Assembly (NCBI GenBank): GCA_022796795.1
Contig: JAAWJI010000027.1
Location: forward strand, 1 to 50,633
Direction: 5' to 3'
Origin: Lachnospiraceae bacterium
GTDB taxonomy: Bacteria > Bacillota > Clostridia > Lachnospirales > Lachnospiraceae
DNA: 50,633 bases
Shown in pieces: positions 24,388 to 33,289 of this stretch (its first letter is position 1; every line of letters begins with the position of its first letter). The notes below the pieces were generated by a model. It was not told where the DNA came from, did no database searches, and was given only the letters and a program-made list of their open reading frames with translations. A program made the translations under genes and the position numbers.

Positions 24388-25424
24388 AAGCCTTCCTCCA
24401 ACAGCAATTCCACGATCTCCTCAAAGGAATATCCCACGCCTTTCATCATATTGGGAAACCGGCTGTGGGAGGTAAATCCGGGAATGGTGTTCACCTCGTT
24501 AAATACCAGGCTTCCGTCCGGCTTCAGGAACAGATCCACCCGGGCAAAGCCGCTGCAGCCAAGAGCCCGGTAAATCTTTTTTGCCGTCTCCTGAATCCGG
24601 GACTCCGTCTCCAGGTCCACCCGGGCAGGCATATGAATCTTTGAAGTCTTCAGGGTATATTTCTCCGTAAAATCGAAAAATCCCTTTGACAGCTCAATCT
24701 CATCGGCCCGTCCGGTGATCAGCTCCTCTCTTCCCACCACGGCGCAGCCCACCTCAAAGCCGTCCACCAGCTCCTCCACCACAATCACACTGTCATAGGA
24801 AAAAGCCTGCTCCACAGCCTTTTCAAGCTTTTCTCCTGTATCCACCTTGGTGATCCCATAAGAGGAACCTGCCCGAAGAGGCTTCACAAAGAGGGGGTAT
24901 TCCAGAGCCTTTGCCTCTCGCTGGATCTGCTCCACCGGCGTCCCCGCCTCATAGCAATAGCCCCGGGGCACCTCCACCCCAGCCTGCTTTGCCAGAAGAT
25001 GAGCCCGGTGTTTATCCATACATAAGGCGGAAGAAAGGCTTCCGCACCCAATCACCGGAATTCCCGCCAGTTCACAAATCCCCTGCACCGTGCCGTCCTC
25101 CCCGTTTTTTCCATGCAAAATGGGCAGTACAGCGTCCAGACGGATACACTCCATCTGCCCGTCCCGCCATACCAGAAGTCCATGGTCCTTTCGCTGGAGA
25201 GAAATCTGAGCCGGACTACAGGGCCCCTTTGCCTGCCAGGTATCCTTTGGAATCAGCTCCAAAGGACCTTCATAGAGATACCAATCTCCCCCCTGGGTGA
25301 TTCCTACCATAATGCGGTTGTATGTTTCCGTGGAAATCGCGTTGCTAACAGAATATGCAGACTCCAGGGACACTCCATACTCGCTGGAGCATCCCCCAAA
25401 CAGAACTGCTACGGTACCCTTCAT
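24384..25424 (-). CDS. vanG: VanG-type D-Ala-D-Ser ligase
   Basis: A 346-residue ATP-grasp D-Ala-D-X ligase. It follows enterococcal VanG nearly block by block as I recall it: VAVLFGGCSSEYGVSLESA, LHGKNGEDGTVQGICELAGI, SSALCMDKHRAHLL, KPLRAGSSYGITKV, FEVGCAVVGREELI, EKYTLKTSKIHMPARVDLE and NEVNTIPGFTSHSRFPNMMK. The last differs from the D-Lac ligases VanA/VanB (PGMTYYSRYP). It would join D-Ala to D-Ser to make peptidoglycan termini with low vancomycin affinity. The start has AAGGAGG. It is preceded by a 241-base gap with a candidate VanR-controlled promoter. Confidence 0.93.
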   Translation of the reverse strand: MKGTVAVLFGGCSSEYGVSLESAYSVSNAISTETYNRIMVGITQGGDWYLYEGPLELIPKDTWQAKGPCSPAQISLQRKDHGLLVWRDGQMECIRLDAVLPILHGKNGEDGTVQGICELAGIPVIGCGSLSSALCMDKHRAHLLAKQAGVEVPRGYCYEAGTPVEQIQREAKALEYPLFVKPLRAGSSYGITKVDTGEKLEKAVEQAFSYDSVIVVEELVDGFEVGCAVVGREELITGRADEIELSKGFFDFTEKYTLKTSKIHMPARVDLETESRIQETAKKIYRALGCSGFARVDLFLKPDGSLVFNEVNTIPGFTSHSRFPNMMKGVGYSFEEIVELLLEEGL

Positions 25425-25521
25425 AAAAACCTCCTTCGGCCCAGTGCCGGCGGATCCAATCCCCCAGCCGACCTGTACATTTGTTTTATGTATATACCAT
25501 AGCAGGAATCATTCTTTATTT

Positions 25522-25565
25522 TCTATACAAGATAGGTAGAAAACCTTAGAAATGTCTTATGAAAT
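25522..25565 (-). promoter_or_regulatory. candidate VanR-activated promoter of vanG
   Basis: On the plus strand the imperfect direct repeats CCTTAGAAAT (25544-25553) and GTCTTATGAAAT (25554-25565) lie about one helical turn apart, as OmpR/VanR-family sites do. They overlap the -35 region of a minus-strand promoter with -10 TATAGA at 25527-25522. No good -35 box is present, which fits an activator-dependent promoter. Confidence 0.5.
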
Positions 25566-25586
25566 CATTAGGATTTAGCTAAATAG

Positions 25587-25610
25587 AAATGGACGCGGGC
25601 TAAACGGACG
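25587..25610 (+). repeat. dispersed intergenic repeat, copy 1
   Basis: ATGGACGCGGGCTAAACGGA within this interval matches, with few changes, the copies near 38510, 35410 and 35469. It lies between vanS and vanG. Confidence 0.75.
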
Positions 25611-25665
25611 TCAACCAGGTATGCGCGTATTTGACGATTGTTCTGGGGTCTTTGGGAGCGCCCTT

Positions 25666-26715
25666 CTAGGGAAGCCTTACCGTAAACACTGTCTTCTCCC
25701 GGTCGCTGACCACCGTAATGGTCCCCCCGTGGGCCTGCACAATCTCCCGGGCAATGGCCAAGCCCAGGCCCGAGCCTCCGGTTTTGCTGGATCTGGAGGT
25801 GTCCAGACGATAAAATTTCTCAAAGATCGTCTTCAGCTTCTGCTCCGGAATGGGATCTCCCTGATTGGAGCAGGACACCACCAGATCCTCCTTTTCCCTG
25901 TGGGCCTCCAGAGCAATCTCTGTATCTGCATAGCTGTAAGCCACGGCATTTTTCAGAATATTGTTAAATACCCGGGCCAGCTTGTCCCCGTCTCCCCAAT
26001 AGGTAAGCTCCGCCTCCGCATGTACCGTAATCTGCTTCCCGTCCGGCTCTACCATGGGATAGAATTCCTCCGCCAGCTGCTCCAGAAGAAGCTGAAGATG
26101 AACCGTGCCCTTATTCAGCACAATCTGCTGCAGATTAAAACGGGTGATATCAAAAAACTCATAGATAAGCTGCTCCAGACGAAATGCCTTATCCAGTGCA
26201 ACCTTTGTATATTTTTCCCTCTGCTGCTCCGGAATATCCGGAGTCTCGTCCAGAAGGCTTAAATAACCGATCACGGAAGCCAGAGGGGTCTTCAGATCAT
26301 GAGCCAAATAGGTAATCAGATCGTTTTTCTGCTGGACCTCTGCCTGGAGCAAGAGCTCATGATGCTGATTTTCCGCCTTGATCCGTTCCAGCTCCCGGCC
26401 AAGCTTCTTTTTCTGAATATTAGCGGAAATCATGGCCACCAGCCAGCCTCCGAAAACCAGCAAAAACATCAGCACAAAAAAGCTGATGCTGATAAACAGC
26501 TTCAGACTGTTCCAATCCGGCTCATAAAAGGTAATCTCCCTTCCGCCTTCGGAAATAGTGTGGCCGCTCATAAAAAGCCAGTAAATGCCGTCGCAGACCA
26601 CATGGTTTAAATACGTATCAAAAAAATCCACCACAGCAAAACAAAAGCCCAGGGTGGCAAACAATACTACCAGAAAAGTGCCCAGCCGTTTACAGAGCTT
26701 CCATAGTTTATCCAT
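25666..26715 (-). CDS. vanS: VanS-type sensor histidine kinase
   Basis: A 349-residue membrane kinase. Two membrane helices (about 12-32 and 71-95) flank a short external loop of about 40 residues. The H-box YLAHDLKTPLASVIGYLSLL contains the phosphorylated His, followed by the N-box NNILKNAVAYS and the G-boxes (SGLGLAIAREIVQAHGG). It would sense vancomycin or wall damage and phosphorylate VanR. The ATG at 26715 overlaps the end of vanR by eight bases; the longer frame to 26919 is out-of-frame vanR sequence. The small external domain is typical of the VanG-type sensors. Confidence 0.92.
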   Translation of the reverse strand: MDKLWKLCKRLGTFLVVLFATLGFCFAVVDFFDTYLNHVVCDGIYWLFMSGHTISEGGREITFYEPDWNSLKLFISISFFVLMFLLVFGGWLVAMISANIQKKKLGRELERIKAENQHHELLLQAEVQQKNDLITYLAHDLKTPLASVIGYLSLLDETPDIPEQQREKYTKVALDKAFRLEQLIYEFFDITRFNLQQIVLNKGTVHLQLLLEQLAEEFYPMVEPDGKQITVHAEAELTYWGDGDKLARVFNNILKNAVAYSYADTEIALEAHREKEDLVVSCSNQGDPIPEQKLKTIFEKFYRLDTSRSSKTGGSGLGLAIAREIVQAHGGTITVVSDREKTVFTVRLP

Positions 26716-27409
26716 TAAGCTTATACCCCACTCCCCAGACTGTGCGAATATAGCGGGGATGCTCGGTGGAATCCTGCATTTTTTCCCGCAGATGCCGGAT
26801 ATGTACCATAATCGTGTTGTTGTTGCTGCTGAAATATTTCTCGCCCCACACCCGCCGGAACAGCTCGTCCGAAGAAACCACCTGTCCCCGGTCCTCGCAG
26901 AGCACCCAAAGGATCTCAAATTCCGTGGGCGTCAGAGACAGCTGACGTTCATTGAGCCAGCACTCGTGAGTCCCCCGGTTCATGCGGATTCCGGATACCA
27001 GCAGACATTCCCCAGTTTCCTCCTCCTGGATGCTAGTATTATATTTTGTGGCCCTGCGCAGCTGAGCCTTTACCCGGGCCACCAGCTCCAGAGGACGGAA
27101 GGGTTTGGTGATATAGTCGTCTGCTCCCAGCGTAAGGCCTGTGATCTTGTCGATCTCCTCCTCCTTTGCCGTCAGCATCAAAATAGGAAAATGGTGATGT
27201 TCCCGGATCTTCCTGCAGATCACAAACCCGTCCACATCTGGCAGCATCACATCCAGAATGGCCATATCCAGGTGTTCCTGCTCCACGCAACTTAAGGCTT
27301 CCCGGCCTGTATAAAACTTACACACCTGAAAGCCCTCGTTAACCAGATAAACCTCCACCAGATCCGCAATCTCCTGCTCGTCGTCTACCACTAAGATTTT
27401 TGCCGCCAT
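26708..27409 (-). CDS. vanR: VanR-type response regulator
   Basis: A 233-residue OmpR-family regulator. The receiver domain has the acidic pocket VDDEQE, phospho-acceptor Asp in AILDVMLPDVDG, and Lys in DDYITKPFRPLELVARVKAQ. The C-terminal winged helix contains LTPTEFEILWVLCEDRGQVV and VHIRHLREKMQD. It is very close in wording to enterococcal VanR (IADLVEVYLVNEGF; MLTAKEEEIDKITGLTLGAD). The ATG at 27409 has GGAGGG eight bases upstream. It should activate the vanG promoter when phosphorylated by VanS. Confidence 0.93.
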   Translation of the reverse strand: MAAKILVVDDEQEIADLVEVYLVNEGFQVCKFYTGREALSCVEQEHLDMAILDVMLPDVDGFVICRKIREHHHFPILMLTAKEEEIDKITGLTLGADDYITKPFRPLELVARVKAQLRRATKYNTSIQEEETGECLLVSGIRMNRGTHECWLNERQLSLTPTEFEILWVLCEDRGQVVSSDELFRRVWGEKYFSSNNNTIMVHIRHLREKMQDSTEHPRYIRTVWGVGYKLNG

Positions 27410-27519
27410 GCCTGTCCCTCCTGCGATCATAAAATAGTCTCTTTTTATTTTACCAAAAGAGGCGGGGCAGATTGTTAAAGTTCTGTGTGGAAAATCTTAT
27501 AGTTTCCTTAATACTGTCA

Positions 27520-28731
27520 TTACATCATAACCCGAATCAGCTTCGGCCGATACCCCCGATCATGAAGTGCGTCCACAATTTTCTTTTTATGCTCTGTGCC
27601 AAAGGCCTCTATGGTAATCTTCAGTTCCACTGCCGTATTGCGGTTGGTACTTACGAACTGGTTGTGGTCAAGCTTGATGACATTTCCCTGCAGCTCTGCA
27701 ATAAGCTCCGCCACCCGAGCCAGCTCTCCTGGCTTATCCGGCAGCAGCACAGATACGGTAAAGATCCGGTCTCTCTGAATCAGACCGAACTGCACCACTG
27801 AGGACATGGTGATAATGTCCATGTTTCCGCCGCTTAAGATGGATACGATCTTTTTGCCCTTTACATCCAGATGCTTCAAAGCCGCCACAGTCAAAAGGCC
27901 AGAGTTCTCCACAATCATCTTATGATTTTCCACCATATCCAGAAATGCCACAATGAGCTCATCGTCCGGCACGGTGATAACATCATCCAGATTTTTCTGC
28001 AGATAGGGGAAGATCTTTTCTCCCGGCGTCTTCACCGCCGTACCGTCGGCAATGGTGTTGGCTGTGGGCAGCGTGGTCACCTTTCCGTTTTTCAGAGATT
28101 CCTGCAGGCAGTTGGCCCCTGCAGGCTCCACCCCAATAACCTTAATATTGGGATTCAGCATTTTTGCCAAGGTAGACACCCCTGTGCACAGCCCGCCTCC
28201 GCCCACCGGCACCAGAATATAATCCACCAGGGGCAGTTCCTTTACGATCTCCATGGCAATGGTGCCCTGGCCTGTGGCTACCGCCAGATCGTCAAAGGGA
28301 TGGATAAAGGTATATCCCTTTTCCCGGGCCAGCTCATAGGCGTGCTCGCAGGCCTCGTCATATACATCCCCGTGCAGCACCACCTGGGCGCCGTAGCTTT
28401 TGGTCCGGTTTACCTTGATGAGAGGCGTGGTGGTAGGCATGACAATGACAGCTTTGCACCCGTAGGCTTTGGCTGCATAGGCCACTCCCTGGGCATGGTT
28501 TCCGGCAGAGGCGGTAATCAATCCCTTTTCCCGCTCTTCCTGGGTCAGGGTGCTGATTTTATAGTAAGCACCACGGATTTTATAGGCGCCTGTGACCTGC
28601 ATGTTTTCCGGCTTTAGATACACCTTATTCCCCGTCTGCTCGCTAAAATAGTCGCTGTATGCAAGCTTCGTCTGGGTGGCCACCTTGGTTACGATTTCCG
28701 ACGCTTCCTCAAATTTCTCTAATGTCAACAT
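27520..28731 (-). CDS. ilvA: threonine ammonia-lyase (threonine dehydratase)
   Basis: A 403-residue PLP enzyme of the catabolic/single-ACT type. PLP Lys lies in VTGAYKIRGAYYK, the phosphate-binding loop in VGGGGLCTGVS, and a C-terminal ACT domain in about the last 80 residues (RIFTVSVLLPDKPGELARVA). It converts threonine to 2-oxobutanoate and ammonia, for isoleucine synthesis or propionate formation. I choose the ATG at 28731 because the family normally begins MLTLEKFEEA; an ATG at 28764 is in frame and possible. It is the last gene downstream of ftsY, 41 bases away. Confidence 0.93.
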   Translation of the reverse strand: MLTLEKFEEASEIVTKVATQTKLAYSDYFSEQTGNKVYLKPENMQVTGAYKIRGAYYKISTLTQEEREKGLITASAGNHAQGVAYAAKAYGCKAVIVMPTTTPLIKVNRTKSYGAQVVLHGDVYDEACEHAYELAREKGYTFIHPFDDLAVATGQGTIAMEIVKELPLVDYILVPVGGGGLCTGVSTLAKMLNPNIKVIGVEPAGANCLQESLKNGKVTTLPTANTIADGTAVKTPGEKIFPYLQKNLDDVITVPDDELIVAFLDMVENHKMIVENSGLLTVAALKHLDVKGKKIVSILSGGNMDIITMSSVVQFGLIQRDRIFTVSVLLPDKPGELARVAELIAELQGNVIKLDHNQFVSTNRNTAVELKITIEAFGTEHKKKIVDALHDRGYRPKLIRVMM

Positions 28732-28772
28732 AACTCTCGTCTCGCTTTCCTTCTTGATCTTCATTGGCAATC

Positions 28773-29705
28773 CTACTTTTCCTGGTGAAACAGGGCGTTT
28801 ACAAACTCGTCCGCATCAAATTTCTGCAGATCGTCAATGCTCTCTCCCACGCCAATATATTTTACGGGAATTCCCAGCTCCGCCTGGATGGCCACGGCAA
28901 TGCCTCCCTTGGCCGTTCCGTCCAGCTTGGTCAGGATAATTCCGGTGATATCCGCCACCTGGCGGAACTGGCGGGCCTGCTCCAAAGCATTCTGTCCTGT
29001 GGTTCCGTCCAGCACCACCAGGGTTTCCCGAAAGGCCTCCGGATATTCCTTATCGATGATGCGGTTCATCTTGCGCAGCTCTTCCATCAGATTCTTTTTA
29101 TTGTGGAGACGGCCTGCTGTGTCGCACAGCAGCACGTCCGCTTTCCGGGCCTTGGCCGCACAGACCGCGTCGTAGACCACAGAGGCGGGATCCGCGCCGG
29201 AAGCTCCGCCGATGATCTCCACATTTGCCCGGTGCGCCCACTCGGTCAGCTGCTCCCCGGCGGCCGCCCGGAAGGTATCCGCCGCTGCCAGAACCACTTT
29301 TTTCCCCTGGTCCTTAAGCTTCCCGGCAAGCTTTCCCACTGAGGTGGTTTTTCCCACGCCGTTGACGCCGATGACCATGACCACCGAGGTCTCCTGCTCA
29401 AAACGGTAAGCCACGTCCTCCACCCGCATCTGTTCCTTGATACTGGCGATGAGAAGCTCCTTGCATTCTCCCGGATCCTTAATACGGCGCTCCTTTACCT
29501 TTGCCTTTAAATCCTCAATAATGGCTGTGGTTGCATTGATTCCAATATCTCCCATCACGAGAATTTCCTCAATCTCGTCGTAAAAGTCACTGTCAATATC
29601 CGAATAACCGCTGAAAATATTGTCAATCCCGGCTACGATATTATCCCTGGTCTTTGCCAGACCGGAAACCAGCCGTCCAAAAAATCCTTTTTTCTCCTCT
29701 GCCAT
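28773..29705 (-). CDS. ftsY: signal recognition particle receptor FtsY
   Basis: A 310-residue SRP GTPase with a short N-terminal N domain and the G domain: G1 GVNGVGKTTSVGKLAGK, LAAADTFRAAAGEQL, DTAGRLHNKKNLMEEL and TKLDGTAKGG. It receives ribosome-SRP complexes at the membrane for co-translational insertion. It lacks the long acidic A domain of E. coli FtsY, as is normal in Firmicutes. The ATG at 29705 follows AGGAGG; an upstream ATG at 29720 contains that site. It follows smc, as in the usual rnc-smc-ftsY block. Confidence 0.96.
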   Translation of the reverse strand: MAEEKKGFFGRLVSGLAKTRDNIVAGIDNIFSGYSDIDSDFYDEIEEILVMGDIGINATTAIIEDLKAKVKERRIKDPGECKELLIASIKEQMRVEDVAYRFEQETSVVMVIGVNGVGKTTSVGKLAGKLKDQGKKVVLAAADTFRAAAGEQLTEWAHRANVEIIGGASGADPASVVYDAVCAAKARKADVLLCDTAGRLHNKKNLMEELRKMNRIIDKEYPEAFRETLVVLDGTTGQNALEQARQFRQVADITGIILTKLDGTAKGGIAVAIQAELGIPVKYIGVGESIDDLQKFDADEFVNALFHQEK

Positions 29706-29725
29706 ATCTGCCCTCCTCATTCTGC

Positions 29726-32700
29726 TTAAGCGTCCAGCTCCTCCTCGATCAGGTTTACGGAAACCAGGGCGGAGACTCCCTTTTCCTGCATGGTGATTCC
29801 GTAAAGCCGGTCCGCTGCCTCCATGGTTCCCTTCCTATGTGTTATAATAATAAACTGTGTATTTTTTGTCAACTTGTGTAAGTATTTTGAAAAGCGTCCC
29901 ACATTGGAATCATCCAGGGCCGCCTCAATCTCATCCAAAAGGCAGAAGGGAGAGGGCTTCAGATTCTGAATGGCAAACAGCAGGGCAATCGCTGTCAGTG
30001 CCTTTTCTCCTCCGGACAGCTGCATCATATTTTGCAGCTTCTTTCCTGGGGGCTGGGCAATGATCCGGATGCCTGCCTCCAGAAGGTCCTCCTCCTCATT
30101 GATTTCCAGGGTGGCCTTTCCGCCTCCAAACAGCTCCTTAAAGGCCCGGTCAAACTCCACCCGGATATTGGCGAACTGCTCCTGGAACTGCCTGCGCATG
30201 CCAGCATCCAGCTCCGCAATGATCTCCCGCAGGGTTTCCTCTGCTGTTACCAGATCCTTGCGCTGGGTGTCCATAAACGTATACCGCTCCGACACCTGCC
30301 GGAAGTCTTCAATGGCATTTACGTTCACATCTCCCAGCTTGCGAATCTCTTCCTTTAAGGCCCCGATCTGCTTTTTTAGTCCGGGCAGATCTGAAAGGTC
30401 CGGATCCCGAAGAGGCAAAGCTGCGTTGTAGGTCAGTTCATACTCTTCCCACATATAGTTCATCTGGTTCTCAGACAATTCCTCCAGCTTTTCCTGCTGG
30501 CTGTTCAGACGGAAAAGCTCTTTATCCAGAGCATTTTTTCTCTCAGACAGCTCCTCCCTGCGGGTAAAGAAGGATTTCTGGCTCTCCAGAAATTTTTCCT
30601 TCTGCAAGGATATGCTCTCACAGCTCTTTGACAGCTCCTGAGATTGTCTCTGATTCTTCTCCAGCTCCTCCTTAAGAGTCTCAATGCCCCGCTCCCGGGT
30701 CTCAATATCTCCCTGGCCCTGCTCTACATTTTTGCGAAGTTCCTCTTCCTCTCCCTGAAGCTTGCTTTCCTCTCCCTGAATTCTCCGAAGATTTTCTTCC
30801 ACAAAGGTAAGCTTCTGGCGAAGCCCTGATACCTCCAGATGTACGGCCTCCGCCTCCTGGGTGTAATGCATTTCCTCTTCTCGAAGCTTGGCCATACGGC
30901 TTTGGGCATGGGCCACGTCCTTCTCTTGCTGCTCCTCTTGTTCCCTGGACTCCCTCAGCTCCTGGTCTATCTGCTCTTGGCTTCCCCGGATTTCCCGGAC
31001 CTGCTGCTCCATCTCCTGCTGCTCCGCCGCCAGGCTTTTCAGACTCTCCATAAGGTTCTCCCTCTGAGTCCTTGCGGTATCCTGGTTCATCTGGGCCGTA
31101 TTCTGCAGGAGATACTGCTCCTGCAGCTGTTCTCCCAGGGCCTCCAGCTCTGTCCGAAGATTTGTACGTTTCTCCCGGGCCTCCTCTGTCTTTTTCTGCA
31201 GCCTGGATAGATCCTCCCGGAGAAGCCGGATGCTCTCGGACAGCTCCTCCAGCTCCCTTCGTCTTCCCAACAAATTGCTGGCATTTTTAAAGCTTCCCCC
31301 GGTCATGGATCCCCCGGGGCTTAAATATTCTCCCTCCAGCGTTACAAGGGAAAGGCTATGTCCATATTTTCGGGCAATGCGGATCGCTGCGTCAATACTG
31401 TCCGCCACCAGTACCCGGCCCAGAAGAGATTGCACCACGCCCTCATATCTGGCCTCTGCCTGTACCAGAGTGCTGGCAAGGCCGATGATCCCCTTTTCTC
31501 CCAGGACTTCCTTTCTGGTAAAGCCTCCCCGGCTGCTGACGCTGGTCAGGGGGAGAAAGGTGGCGCGTCCATATTTATGCTCCTTCAGATAGGCGATCAT
31601 GGTCTTGGCCGTCTCCTCTGTATCCGTCACAATATTCTGGATACTGCCCCGAAGCGCCGTCTCCACCGCCGTCTCATATTTTTTCTCTACCTGGATAATA
31701 TCCGCCACCACACCCAGGATTCCCGGAACCCTCTCCCGGCACTCCATGACCCGGCGGATGCTGTTTCCATATCCCTCATAGCGCTCTGTCATGTTTTTCA
31801 AAGCTTCCAGGCGGGAGGTTTCCCGGTGATAGGAGGCCTGTCCCACGTTCATCTGCTGGCTGTACTCGGAAAGGTCCCGCTGGAGCCCGGCAATCCCGTT
31901 TTCCCGCTCCGCCTTTTGTTTCTCCAGCTCCCGGATCCGGTCTGAAATCCTATCCAGCTCCTCCTGATATCCGGCACACTGCTCCAGAATCTCCTCTTCC
32001 TGACTCTTTGCCTGCAGCAAACGCTGGCTCACCTGAGCTTTCCTGATCTGAATCTGCTCCTGCATGGCGTCGTAGCGCTGAAGCTTTCCCTTTGTGGAAG
32101 CTCGGTCGTTGAGAAGGCCGATAATCTGATTCTTCCCTCTCTCGATCTCTCCATTCACTTCCTCAATACGGCTGCGGATCTGTTTAAGCTTGTCTTCTGC
32201 CTCCAAAGCCTGGTCCGCCGCCTTCATTCCCTGCTCTTCCAGCTCCTGCTTCTCCTGCTCCCGCTTCCGGCGCTCCCGGCTCTTTTCCTCCTGGTCCCGG
32301 GTAATGCTGGCAAGACGCTCCTTCAGGTGAACGTCATTGGCCTGGACAGAATGGATCTGCTCTTTTAAAAGCTCCACCTGGCTTTCCAGCTGCTGTCTTC
32401 GAATCCCGGCCTGGGTATGCTCCTCCCTAGCCACCTCCAGCTGGGTGGTTAAGTCGCCGATTTTCTCCTCCGCCTGTTCATACTCCACCCGGGTATTCTC
32501 GTACTGCCGCACCGTGTCCTCATAATCGCCCCTGGCGATCCTGGTCTTTTCCTCCAGCTCACGTTGCTGCTGTCCAATCCGATCCACCTCCAGAATAAAG
32601 ACGTTCACCTCCCGGGTTTTCAGATCTTCCTTTTTCTGCAAATATTTCTTCGCCGTTTCTGACTGTCTTTCCAGAGGCCCCAGCTGCTTTTCCAGCTCTG

Positions 32701-33286
32701 CCAGAATATCCTGGATGCGGACCAGGTTCTGCTGCTCTTCCTCCAGCTTTTTCTGGGCCGTCCGCTTCCGGCGCTTGAATTTCACGATTCCCGTGGCCTC
32801 GTCAAAAAGCTCTCTGGATTCCTCCGGCTTGGAGCTTAAGATCCGGTCGATCTGTCCCTGTCCGATAATGGAATAGCCCTCTTTGCCGATTCCCGTGTCA
32901 TAAAACAGTTCATTAACATCCTTTAACCGGCAGGCTGTCCCATTGATCAGATATTCGCTTTCCCCGGAGCGATAAATCCGCCGGGCCACCGTCACCTCCT
33001 CATAGTCTACCGCAAGCTGGTGATCCGAATTATCCAGGGTAATGGCCACATAGGCGTAGCTTAAGGGCTTCCTGTTTTCCGTCCCGGCAAAGATTACATC
33101 CTGCATGGTGCCGCCCCGCAGCTGCTTGATCCGCTGCTCTCCCAGCACCCAGCGCACGGCGTCAGCCACATTGCTCTTGCCGCTGCCGTTTGGCCCCACA
33201 ATGCCCGTAATTCCATTGTGGAATTCAAACAGAATCTTATTGGCAAAGGATTTGAATCCCTGCACCTCAATGCTCTTTAAATACAT
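29726..33286 (-). CDS. smc: chromosome segregation protein SMC
   Basis: A 1186-residue condensin ATPase. Walker A GPNGSGKSNVADAVRW is at the N-terminus, long coiled coils run from about 170-500 and 680-1010, and the hinge lies near 520-650 (GILGVVADIIQVEKKYETAV; SLVTLEGEYLSPGGSMTGG). At the C-terminus are the signature LSGGEKALTAIALLFAI and Walker B FCLLDEIEAALDD. It forms a dimer that, with ScpAB, organises and separates chromosomes. The length is normal. It begins four bases after the rnc stop. Confidence 0.97.
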   Translation of the reverse strand: MYLKSIEVQGFKSFANKILFEFHNGITGIVGPNGSGKSNVADAVRWVLGEQRIKQLRGGTMQDVIFAGTENRKPLSYAYVAITLDNSDHQLAVDYEEVTVARRIYRSGESEYLINGTACRLKDVNELFYDTGIGKEGYSIIGQGQIDRILSSKPEESRELFDEATGIVKFKRRKRTAQKKLEEEQQNLVRIQDILAELEKQLGPLERQSETAKKYLQKKEDLKTREVNVFILEVDRIGQQQRELEEKTRIARGDYEDTVRQYENTRVEYEQAEEKIGDLTTQLEVAREEHTQAGIRRQQLESQVELLKEQIHSVQANDVHLKERLASITRDQEEKSRERRKREQEKQELEEQGMKAADQALEAEDKLKQIRSRIEEVNGEIERGKNQIIGLLNDRASTKGKLQRYDAMQEQIQIRKAQVSQRLLQAKSQEEEILEQCAGYQEELDRISDRIRELEKQKAERENGIAGLQRDLSEYSQQMNVGQASYHRETSRLEALKNMTERYEGYGNSIRRVMECRERVPGILGVVADIIQVEKKYETAVETALRGSIQNIVTDTEETAKTMIAYLKEHKYGRATFLPLTSVSSRGGFTRKEVLGEKGIIGLASTLVQAEARYEGVVQSLLGRVLVADSIDAAIRIARKYGHSLSLVTLEGEYLSPGGSMTGGSFKNASNLLGRRRELEELSESIRLLREDLSRLQKKTEEAREKRTNLRTELEALGEQLQEQYLLQNTAQMNQDTARTQRENLMESLKSLAAEQQEMEQQVREIRGSQEQIDQELRESREQEEQQEKDVAHAQSRMAKLREEEMHYTQEAEAVHLEVSGLRQKLTFVEENLRRIQGEESKLQGEEEELRKNVEQGQGDIETRERGIETLKEELEKNQRQSQELSKSCESISLQKEKFLESQKSFFTRREELSERKNALDKELFRLNSQQEKLEELSENQMNYMWEEYELTYNAALPLRDPDLSDLPGLKKQIGALKEEIRKLGDVNVNAIEDFRQVSERYTFMDTQRKDLVTAEETLREIIAELDAGMRRQFQEQFANIRVEFDRAFKELFGGGKATLEINEEEDLLEAGIRIIAQPPGKKLQNMMQLSGGEKALTAIALLFAIQNLKPSPFCLLDEIEAALDDSNVGRFSKYLHKLTKNTQFIIITHRKGTMEAADRLYGITMQEKGVSALVSVNLIEEELDA

Positions 33287-33289
33287 GTA

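Noticed and set aside
24384..25424. Housekeeping D-Ala-D-Ala ligase
   Set aside because: The C-terminal wording (PGFTSHSRFPNMMKG), the block SSALCMDKHRAH and the gene neighbours point to the VanG class.
26716..26919. N-terminal extension of the VanS frame
   Set aside because: This stretch is the end of vanR read in another frame; VanS proteins begin with the membrane segment that follows the ATG at 26715.
27431..27519. Terminator or promoter between ilvA and vanR
   Set aside because: A weak CTCTTTT/AAAAAGAG pairing and a TAAAAT box are present, but spacing and strength are too poor to call either.
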